Positions 36,990-44,327 of a stretch of DNA of 64,000 bases are shown piece by piece. The notes under the pieces were generated by a model. It was not told the origin of the DNA, did not search any database, and worked only from the letters and a program-made list of their open reading frames with translations. A program made the translations under genes and the position numbers. This DNA comes from Dyella flava (GTDB taxonomy: Bacteria > Pseudomonadota > Gammaproteobacteria > Xanthomonadales > Rhodanobacteraceae), in contig NZ_JADIKE010000039.1 in the NCBI RefSeq assembly GCF_016904955.1, positions 248,001 to 312,000 of the forward strand, written 5' to 3'. Position 1 is the stretch's first letter. Each line of letters opens with the position of its first letter.

Positions 36990-38744
36990 TTAGCGATTTT
37001 GACCATGCGTCGAGTGCGGCCGGTGCGGCATCGCGCTCATCTCCGCGCGCCGTTCAAACGCATGCACGTGGTTGCGGCCATTGAGCTTGACGTAATACAT
37101 CGCTTGGTCCGCGCGTTCGACCAGGCTTTCCAGCGTGTCGCCCAGGCTGCGCATGGCCAGGCCGATGCTGGCGCTGAGCAGCAGGTCTTTTTGATCGACC
37201 GCGATATCCAGGCGGTGTATGCGCCGGCATAGGCGGGTGGCGACCTGCATCGCCTGATCCTGATTTACGCCATGCAGCATGGCCACGAACTCTTCGCCGC
37301 CGTAGCGTCCCACCAGATCCGTGGGGCGCAGTTCGCTGCTCAGGATTTCCGCGACGGCCATCAGGGCACGGTCGCCCGAGGCATGGCCGTGGCGATCGTT
37401 GAGTATCTTGAAGTGATCCAGGTCCATGAACAGCAGCGCGATCGGCTGTGCTTCCCCGATCGCTTCGGCCAGCATGCTGTTGGCCGCTTCCGTCCAGGCA
37501 CGGCGGTTGAGCAGACTGGTGAGCGCATCGCGATCGGCCAGCACGCGTACGTTGTCGCGATCGTGGCGCATGGTCAGGGCGCGATCGGCCAGTCCCAGTG
37601 ACAGCACGATCGCTTCAAACGCACCCATGCCGATGCTGGCGTCATTGAGCCAATCCAGGCTGGGCAGGGCGCCGGTTACCTGCGCGCTGGTCATGGCGGT
37701 CAGCACCAGCAGCGGTGTCCAGCCGAGCAGGAAAAACCACGCCTGACGCGACCCGCGTACGCCGGCAATCAACGCGGACAAGAGCAGCAGGAGCGCGCCG
37801 AGGATCAGCACCGGATTGACCAGGGCCCTGGCCATATCCATTAATTCGGGAATCTGGCTGCAGCGCAGCAGCACAATCAGCGGCATGCTGAAGCCAAGCG
37901 CTATCACCGGCACGCGTAACATGGGTGCGTAGCGGGGCAGATCACAGAATCGGCCCACAAACAACGCGGCAAACGATACCGATAGCGCCGTAGCCGATGT
38001 GCCGATCAGCAGTTCCGATCCCGCCAGCCAGCTCAGGCCAAGCGGATGGAACAGGAAGCCGGTTTCGATGCTTTGCACGATGACGTAGCAAAGCATGTAG
38101 CCGGTGTACCAGGCGAAGGTCATATCGCGCAGCATGATGGCGAAGCACAAGGCCATCAGCGCCATGGTCACCATCACAGCAAAGCAAGCCGTGGCAAAGC
38201 TGAGCCAGTCGGAATCGTCTTGCAGGTAATCGTCCATGTCCTGCAATGCAAAGCGTTCGGGCGCGCTGATGGTGTTGCTGGGTTCGAACTTGAGCAGGAT
38301 GGGGGCGGTTTGTCCGCGGTCGACGGTCAGGCGAAAAGCCAGCCGGCCATGCCCGTGCAATGGCGCGGTGAAGTCATCCAATGCCAGCGTGCGGGAGGCG
38401 CCCTTCTCATCGAACAGGGTGATCGAGCCCATCGGCGCCGGGTAGATGGACAGGACACGTGCTTCATTGGTGTTGGACGGTTCGGGCTGCAGTACGACCC
38501 AGCTGCCCAGGGCATCGCGCGGGAACATCTGCAACATCGACGGATTGAAGGGCTTCAGTGCGCCATGCTTGAAGGCGTCGAGTATTTGCGCGGTTGTGTC
38601 ACCGCGCGTCACTTCGCGCCAGGCTCCGCGCAGACGAGCGCCGGTGCTGGCGTGCAGGAGCGAGAACCACAGCAGCCAGACCAACGGCAAAATCGCGATG
38701 ACCCATCTGCGTTCACGCCACTTGTATAAAACGTCCCTAGTCAC
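36990..38744 (-). CDS. Membrane diguanylate cyclase with 7TM sensor region
   Basis: This 584-residue protein starts at a GTG (38744) with AGGGG in front. It has one N-terminal membrane segment, a periplasmic domain of about 150 residues, a block of about seven membrane segments (about residues 185-395, 7TMR-DISM-like layout) and a C-terminal GGDEF domain. The active motif reads RYGGEEF, and an RxxD inhibitory site (RPTD) precedes it by five residues. It should make cyclic di-GMP from GTP in response to a periplasmic or membrane signal, with product feedback. It stands alone and is divergent from the FMN reductase. Confidence 0.88.
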   Translation of the reverse strand: MTRDVLYKWRERRWVIAILPLVWLLWFSLLHASTGARLRGAWREVTRGDTTAQILDAFKHGALKPFNPSMLQMFPRDALGSWVVLQPEPSNTNEARVLSIYPAPMGSITLFDEKGASRTLALDDFTAPLHGHGRLAFRLTVDRGQTAPILLKFEPSNTISAPERFALQDMDDYLQDDSDWLSFATACFAVMVTMALMALCFAIMLRDMTFAWYTGYMLCYVIVQSIETGFLFHPLGLSWLAGSELLIGTSATALSVSFAALFVGRFCDLPRYAPMLRVPVIALGFSMPLIVLLRCSQIPELMDMARALVNPVLILGALLLLLSALIAGVRGSRQAWFFLLGWTPLLVLTAMTSAQVTGALPSLDWLNDASIGMGAFEAIVLSLGLADRALTMRHDRDNVRVLADRDALTSLLNRRAWTEAANSMLAEAIGEAQPIALLFMDLDHFKILNDRHGHASGDRALMAVAEILSSELRPTDLVGRYGGEEFVAMLHGVNQDQAMQVATRLCRRIHRLDIAVDQKDLLLSASIGLAMRSLGDTLESLVERADQAMYYVKLNGRNHVHAFERRAEMSAMPHRPHSTHGQNR

Positions 38745-39053
38745 CTCAGCCCCTTTTCCTGAAGTGGCCTCCGCCCGGGTAAACAGACGGCCTGGCCTTG
38801 CCCCCGGTCACACCGCATCCGTCTGCAGATCGCCGGTTCCCCGATGGCCGACGGCACCGCCATTGTGAACTTCTGATGGCACGGCGGAGCATTCGGCGCG
38901 AATTTGACCCCAGGCTATGCAGGGTGCGTGCCAGCGTGTCACGTCCCTGTAAAACGGTCATCCACAAGAACTTGCGTGCAGTTGACACGGCATTTTGGCC
39001 AAGCTATGACCGGGTGTGACAGGCTGGGTCAGGTTCTTCACCACGGAGCTTTT
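38745..39053. other. Intergenic region between the divergent cyclase and FMN reductase
   Basis: These 309 bases hold the start regions of two divergent genes. A near-consensus plus-strand promoter is visible at 38982-39010. No further gene or clear operator was found. Confidence 0.6.
38982..39010 (+). promoter_or_regulatory. Sigma-70 promoter of the FMN reductase gene
   Basis: TTGACA (38982-38987) and TATGAC (39005-39010) are separated by exactly 17 bases. Transcription would start near 39017, about 37 bases before the ATG. Confidence 0.75.
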
Positions 39054-39605
39054 ATGGCGACCATCAAGGTGGCGGTACTCGTAGGCAGCTTGCGTAGCGA
39101 TTCACTCAATCAACGGCTGGCGCGAGCCATCGAGCGCCTGGCGCCGCCGGAGCTGTCATTCGAGCACCTCCGGCTCGATAACCTGCCGTTCTACAACCAG
39201 GACTTCGATCACGAGTATCCCTCGGTGTGCCAGGCCTTGAAGCAGCGGATCAAGGCGGCCGATGCCCTGCTGTTCGTAACCCCGGAATACAACCGGTCGA
39301 TACCGGGCGTGCTGAAAAATGCCCTGGACATTGCGTCGCGCCCCTATGGAACCAACGCGTTTGCCGGTAAGCCAGGCGCCGTGCTCGGCGTGTCAGTAGG
39401 GGCGACCGGTACCGCATTGGCGCAGCAGCACCTGCGTAACGTGCTGGCCTACCTGGATGTTCCGCTGCTCGCACAACCCGAAGTGTTTATCAAGTTTCAC
39501 GATGGGTTGATCACGGCGGACGGCAACATCGGCGTCGAAGGCACGCAGAAATTCCTGCACGGCTTCGTTGACCGCTACGTCGCATGGGTCCGCAAGTTCG
39601 TGTAG
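39054..39605 (+). CDS. NADPH-dependent FMN reductase (flavodoxin-like fold)
   Basis: This 183-residue protein starts at ATG 39054 with GGAG upstream. The flavin phosphate-binding loop is GSLRSDSLNQRLA, and the family signature PEYNRSIPGVLKNALD, which shapes the flavin pocket, is intact. Relatives reduce FMN, quinones, azo dyes or chromate using NADPH, with broad substrate ranges. It has its own strong promoter. Its TAG stop lies within the GTAG foot of a REP palindrome. Confidence 0.9.
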   Translation: MATIKVAVLVGSLRSDSLNQRLARAIERLAPPELSFEHLRLDNLPFYNQDFDHEYPSVCQALKQRIKAADALLFVTPEYNRSIPGVLKNALDIASRPYGTNAFAGKPGAVLGVSVGATGTALAQQHLRNVLAYLDVPLLAQPEVFIKFHDGLITADGNIGVEGTQKFLHGFVDRYVAWVRKFV

Positions 39606-39739
39606 GTTGGAGTAAGCGCCAGCGCACTCCAACATCGCCATCTCTTACGCAGCGACCAATCATTGCCGGCCCAGGAATGCTTTACGCGCAAAACATGGCA
39701 TGGCGCCGCTAGGGTGCGCAAGCGCTTACCCCAGCCTAC
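39602..39739. repeat. Inverted pair of GTAG-type REP palindromes between convergent genes
   Basis: The left unit (39602-39632) begins GTAGG and folds through GTTGGAGT/ACTCCAAC. The right unit (39712-39739) is on the other strand, begins GTAGG when read in reverse, and shares GTAAGCGC with the left one. The layout matches GTAG-footed REPs described in Stenotrophomonas. The left GTAG contains the TAG stop of the FMN reductase, and the right GTAG contains the TAG stop of ppk1. Confidence 0.75.
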
Positions 39740-41898
39740 GCAGGCCGGGTTACGCCACCGACCCCGCAATATTTCTCCAGCAATTGCTGCTGTACATCGT
39801 GCGGCGTTTGCCCGTCGACGGGCTGCAGCCGCGAATAGCTACCGTCGGTGTTGAGCTGCCACGCCGTGGTGTTGTCCGTCAGATACAGATCGAGTTCTTT
39901 GCGGATGCGCTGGCGCAGCTTGCGGTCTTCAATCGGGAAGGAGGTTTCGACGCGGCGGTCGAGATTGCGTTCCATGAAGTCGGCGCTGGCCAGGTACAGG
40001 CGTTCGTCGCCATCGTTGGCAAACCAGTAGACCCGGCTGTGTTCCAGAAAGCGTCCGACAATGGAGCGTACCTGGATGTTCTGCGATACGCCGGGAATGC
40101 CGGGGCGCAGGCAGCAGGTGCCGCGTATCACCAGATCGATCTTCACACCGGCGCAACTGGCCTTGTACAGCGCGCGGATCATCTTCGCGTCGGTCAGCGC
40201 ATTGACTTTGATGATCATGTGCGCCGGCTTGCCCGCTTCGGCATGCGCCTGTTCGCGGCCGATCATCTCAAGCAATGATTTCTTCAGCGTAAACGGCGCA
40301 TGCAGCAGCTTTTTCATCTTCAGCAGCTTGCCCATGCCGGTGAGCTGGCTGAAGAGCTTGTGCACATCCTCGCACAGTGCCGGATCGGAAGTGAGCAGGC
40401 TGTAGTCGGTATACAGCCGTGCATTGCCGCTGTGATAGTTGCCGGTGCCCAGATGGGCGTAGCGTTGCAGCTTGTCGCCTTCGCGACGCTGGATCAGCAT
40501 CAGCTTGGCGTGAGTCTTCACATCGACCACGCCATAGATCACCACCGCGCCTGCCTGCTGCAAGCGTGTCGCCAGGCCGAGATTGGATTCTTCGTCGAAG
40601 CGCGCACGCAGTTCGACCACGGTGATCACTTCCTTGCCGGCGCGTGCCGCTTCGACCAGCGCGTCGACGATCTCGGAATTGGCGCCGGTGCGATACAGCG
40701 TTTGCTCGATGGTGAGCACCGCTGGATCTTTCGCGGCCTGGCGCACCAGATCGACGACCGGCGCGAACGATTCGTAAGGATGCATCAGCAGCACGTCCTG
40801 CTTGCTGATCACCTGGAACAGGTCTTCCGCTTTCTTCAGTGCCTTCGGAATGGCCGGCACGAACGGCGGATATTGCAGTTGCGGACTCTCGCTGCGGGTG
40901 ACAATGCCGAACAGACGCGTGAGATTGACCGGACCATTGACCTCGTACAGTTCGGCTTCGGTAAGGCCGAATTGCTTGAGCAGGTAATCGGTCAGCAGCT
41001 TGGGGCAGTTGTCGGCAACTTCCAGGCGAACGGCGTCGCCGAAACGGCGCGAGGACAGTTCGCCGCGCAACGCGCGTGCCAGATCGTCCATTTCTTCCGG
41101 GTCGATGGTGAGGTCGGCGTTGCGGGTCAGCCGGAACTGGTAGCAGCCGCGCACTTCCATGCCCGGGAACAGTTCTTCCGCATGCGCGTGCATGATCGAG
41201 GACAGCAGCACATAGTTCTCGCCGCCTTCGCAGACATCGTCAGGCAGGCGGATGATGCGCGGCAGGACGCGTGGCGCCGGCAGGATGGCGAGGCCCGAAT
41301 CACGGCCGAAGGCGTCCACGCCTTCCAGCTCCACGATGAAGTTGAGGCTCTTGTTGACCAGCAACGGGAACGGGTGAGTGGGGTCGAGGCCGATCGGCGT
41401 CATCATCGGCGCCACTTCCTGGCGGAAGTAACGCTGCACCCAGCGCTTTTGCGCAGCGCTCCAGCTTTCCCGGCGGACGATGCGGATGCCGTGCTGATCG
41501 AGTTCGGGCAGCAGACGCTCGTTGAGTATGGCGTACTGCCGTGCAATTTGCCGGTGTGCAATCTCGCTGATCTCGGCCAGGGCCTGTTTCGGCGCGATGC
41601 CATCCGGCCCCACGATTTCATGCCCGTAAGCCAGCTGTCCCTTGAGACCGGCCGCGCGAATCTCGAAGAACTCATCCATGTTGCTGGAGAAGATCAGCAG
41701 GAACTTCAGCCGCTCCAGCAGCGGAGTGCGTTCATCCAGCGCCTGTTCCAGCACGCGGTTGTTGAACTGCAATTGCGACAGCTCGCGGTGGATGTAATAG
41801 GTTTTTTCGTTGAAATCGACGGCAGGCGCCGCGTGGGGGGCTTCTGGAATGGTTGCGCTGGCGGCAAGCATGGCGTCTTGGTCGTTGAGTTTGCTCAT
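39736..41898 (-). CDS. ppk1: Polyphosphate kinase 1
   Basis: This 720-residue enzyme reversibly makes inorganic polyphosphate from ATP. Family motifs are clear: YIHRELSQLQFNNRVL and LLIFSSNMDEFFEIR at the N-terminus, then the histidine phosphate sites in VDVKTHAKLMLI and YAHLGTGNYH, corresponding to the two catalytic His residues of E. coli Ppk. RGTCCLRPGIPGVSQNI and DFMERNLDRRVE follow near the end. Length is slightly above E. coli Ppk (688), with a variable N-terminal extension. No exopolyphosphatase gene (ppx) is next to it. The stop codon lies in a REP foot. Confidence 0.96.
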   Translation of the reverse strand: MSKLNDQDAMLAASATIPEAPHAAPAVDFNEKTYYIHRELSQLQFNNRVLEQALDERTPLLERLKFLLIFSSNMDEFFEIRAAGLKGQLAYGHEIVGPDGIAPKQALAEISEIAHRQIARQYAILNERLLPELDQHGIRIVRRESWSAAQKRWVQRYFRQEVAPMMTPIGLDPTHPFPLLVNKSLNFIVELEGVDAFGRDSGLAILPAPRVLPRIIRLPDDVCEGGENYVLLSSIMHAHAEELFPGMEVRGCYQFRLTRNADLTIDPEEMDDLARALRGELSSRRFGDAVRLEVADNCPKLLTDYLLKQFGLTEAELYEVNGPVNLTRLFGIVTRSESPQLQYPPFVPAIPKALKKAEDLFQVISKQDVLLMHPYESFAPVVDLVRQAAKDPAVLTIEQTLYRTGANSEIVDALVEAARAGKEVITVVELRARFDEESNLGLATRLQQAGAVVIYGVVDVKTHAKLMLIQRREGDKLQRYAHLGTGNYHSGNARLYTDYSLLTSDPALCEDVHKLFSQLTGMGKLLKMKKLLHAPFTLKKSLLEMIGREQAHAEAGKPAHMIIKVNALTDAKMIRALYKASCAGVKIDLVIRGTCCLRPGIPGVSQNIQVRSIVGRFLEHSRVYWFANDGDERLYLASADFMERNLDRRVETSFPIEDRKLRQRIRKELDLYLTDNTTAWQLNTDGSYSRLQPVDGQTPHDVQQQLLEKYCGVGGVTRPA

Positions 41899-42027
41899 CG
41901 GTGCACCATCCGGGTCACTGGCTATGGGTGGCGACGCCGCACCCGTATGGTCGGGTCACTGCGTAGGCATGTTGCTGCACGGCGTTGACATGGAGATGAC
42001 ATCAACGCGGGCTTTGACTTCGTCCCA

Positions 42028-42813
42028 TCATGCAGCATCCTGCGGAAGAAGGTAATGGCTCGGTGCAGCCCCCAGTGTGCGCCGAAATGCAGCGGTAAAT
42101 GCACTGGTGCTGCTGTAACCGAGTTCAATCGCCACCTGTGTCACTGATTGGCCGCGTCCCAGTCTTGCCAGTGCGGCAAGCAGGCAGGCCTGTTGCCGCC
42201 AGCTGCTGAAGCTCATGCCGGTTTGTTCACGAAACAGCCGGGTAAAGCTGCGGCGACTCATGCCGGCTTTGTTCGCCATGCTGTCGATGTCTATTTCCAG
42301 TGAAGGCGACTGGATCAGCGAGCGGCATATCCGCGCCAGGCGCGGATCCTGTGGCAGCGGTGTATTCAGGGGCAGGGTGGGCATGCGGGTGATTTCATCC
42401 ACCAGCAGGCGCATCAGCAGGTCGTCGCGGCTACCCAGGACGTATTCGATCGGCAGATCCGCCGCTTCGTATAACAGCGCATGCAGTAGCGGTGACACGC
42501 TGATCACCGTGCAATGTTCAGGCAGCCCTGCTTTCGCGGCGATCGTGGGAAGCAGATAGGCGCTGCGGGTGCTGGTGGGGCCGCCCATGTGCACGGCGTG
42601 CTCCATGCCCGGCGGAATCCACAGCGCCCGCCGGGTCGGCACCGTCCAGGTGCCTTCGGTGGCGGTGACCGTCAGCACGCCGGTGATGGCGTACAGGCAT
42701 TGGCCGCGCTTGTGGGTGTGATTGGGCAACAGCGTGCCGGATGGGTAGTCGTTGCCGGAGGCGATGACATCGCGCGGGGTGTCTTCGTAGGCGGCGATGC
42801 GGGTGTTGCGCAT
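42028..42813 (-). CDS. AraC-family transcriptional regulator
   Basis: This 261-residue regulator has an N-terminal cupin-type sensing domain (LLPNHTHKRGQCLYAITG, metal- or ligand-pocket-like His residues) and a C-terminal AraC DNA-binding domain. That domain has two helix-turn-helix units (MANKAGMSRRSFTRLFREQT and VTQVAIELGYSSTSAFTAAF). It is divergent from the MFS exporter gene across 186 bases, an arrangement typical of a local regulator controlling its exporter. The inducer is unknown. Confidence 0.9.
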   Translation of the reverse strand: MRNTRIAAYEDTPRDVIASGNDYPSGTLLPNHTHKRGQCLYAITGVLTVTATEGTWTVPTRRALWIPPGMEHAVHMGGPTSTRSAYLLPTIAAKAGLPEHCTVISVSPLLHALLYEAADLPIEYVLGSRDDLLMRLLVDEITRMPTLPLNTPLPQDPRLARICRSLIQSPSLEIDIDSMANKAGMSRRSFTRLFREQTGMSFSSWRQQACLLAALARLGRGQSVTQVAIELGYSSTSAFTAAFRRTLGAAPSHYLLPQDAA

Positions 42814-42999
42814 GGCTAAAGCCTGGAATCCTTGATGAAGGAGGGATGGGCTCGTGGGAGCCGCTGGCTTTTGACTTTCCTTGGTTCTGGCCCAAATTCA
42901 ACAATAGTTGACCCGCTAACGGATGCAGGCCGAATACGGCTACTTTAAGGTGCGACCTGTAGCGAGGCAATCTCGCCCTCCCCCAACTCCTGAGTACCT

Positions 43000-44259
43000 A
43001 TGCAGAACTCTGCCGAATCGGTTTCCTTGCCGGTGGGCGCGCAGGCCGACGCCGGCTCCAGCGCCACGGCGCATGCGCATCGCACGGATTTCGCGATCCT
43101 GGGCGCGATCAGCTTTTCGCACCTGCTCAACGACATGATTCAGTCGCTGATCGTGGCGATCTATCCGATCCTCAAAGGCGGTTTCCATTTGAGCTTCGGG
43201 CAGATCGGCCTGATTACGCTGACCTATCAGGTCACGGCCTCGCTGTTGCAGCCGATAATCGGCATGGTTACCGACCGCAAGCCGATGCCTTATTCGCTGC
43301 CGGTGGGCATGGGATTCACGCTGTGCGGTCTGCTGTTGCTCGCGGTAGCGCCGAATTACCCGGTACTGTTGCTGGCCGCTGCGCTGGTCGGGACCGGCTC
43401 GTCCGTATTCCATCCGGAATCCTCGCGTGTGGCGCGCCTGGCTTCGGGCGGACAGCATGGCCTGGCGCAATCGCTGTTCCAGGTGGGCGGTAATACCGGA
43501 TCGTCACTTGGACCCTTGTTGGCAGCGTGGATCATCGTGCCGCATGGCCAGGGCAGCGTTGCCTGGTTCTCGCTGGCCGCGTTGCTGGCGATCGTGGTGC
43601 TGATGCAGGTGGGACGCTGGTATCGCCAGCACCACGTCGCACGCAGCAAGGTGGCGCGTCATGTGGCTGGTGAGGCGCTCAGCCGCAACAAGGTCGTCAT
43701 GTGCCTGTTCATTTTGGGACTGCTGATTTTCTCCAAATATTTTTATCTGGCGAGTATCAGCAGCTATTTCACGTTCTACCTGATGCACACTTTCAACGTG
43801 TCGGTGCAAAGCGCGCAGGTGCACTTGTTTGTGTTCCTGTTTGCTGTGGCCGCAGGCTCGCTGATCGGTGGGCCGATCGGTGACCGGATCGGGCGCAAGT
43901 GGGTGATCTGGGTGTCGATCCTTGGCGTGGCGCCGTTCACGCTGGCCTTGCCGCACGCCAACCTGTTCTGGACCGGCGTGCTGACGGTGATCATTGGCCT
44001 GATTCTGTCGTCGGCGTTCTCGGCGATCCTGGTCTATGCACAGGAATTGATTCCCGGGCGCGTCGGCATGATCTCGGGTTTGTTCTTTGGTTTTGCCTTC
44101 GGCATGGGTGGCATCGGTGCCGCCGTGCTGGGACGCGTGGCGGATGTGCATGGCATCGATTATGTGTATTCGCTATGCGCGTACTTGCCGCTGATGGGCG
44201 TCCTGGCGATTTTCCTGCCGGATCTGGATCGGCCGATGGCGAAATTGGCGAAAGCTTGA
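43000..44259 (+). CDS. fsr: MFS exporter, fosmidomycin-resistance (Fsr) type
   Basis: This 419-residue protein has about twelve membrane segments after a short Ala/Ser-rich cytoplasmic start. Segments such as SFSHLLNDMIQSLIVAIYPI, GSSVFHPESSRVARLASGGQ and SLFQVGGNTGSSLGPLLAAW are characteristic of Fsr-like exporters. The motif between the halves (GPIGDRIGRKWVIW) is the MFS loop motif. E. coli Fsr exports fosmidomycin, but the natural substrate of this homologue is unknown. It is likely controlled by the divergent AraC regulator. A bidirectional terminator follows. Confidence 0.9.
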   Translation: MQNSAESVSLPVGAQADAGSSATAHAHRTDFAILGAISFSHLLNDMIQSLIVAIYPILKGGFHLSFGQIGLITLTYQVTASLLQPIIGMVTDRKPMPYSLPVGMGFTLCGLLLLAVAPNYPVLLLAAALVGTGSSVFHPESSRVARLASGGQHGLAQSLFQVGGNTGSSLGPLLAAWIIVPHGQGSVAWFSLAALLAIVVLMQVGRWYRQHHVARSKVARHVAGEALSRNKVVMCLFILGLLIFSKYFYLASISSYFTFYLMHTFNVSVQSAQVHLFVFLFAVAAGSLIGGPIGDRIGRKWVIWVSILGVAPFTLALPHANLFWTGVLTVIIGLILSSAFSAILVYAQELIPGRVGMISGLFFGFAFGMGGIGAAVLGRVADVHGIDYVYSLCAYLPLMGVLAIFLPDLDRPMAKLAKA

Positions 44260-44288
44260 TCGCATGCTGCGCCAGCTCTTGCTGGAGA

Positions 44289-44318
44289 AAAAACGGCCCG
44301 CATTAGCGGGCCGTTTTT
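44289..44318. terminator. Bidirectional intrinsic terminator
   Basis: A perfect 13-bp stem (44289-44301 with 44306-44318, loop ATTA) is flanked by A-run and T-run on the two sides, so it can serve both the fsr-like gene (+) and the convergent M16 peptidase (-). Confidence 0.92.
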
Positions 44319-44327
44319 CATGTCGAC

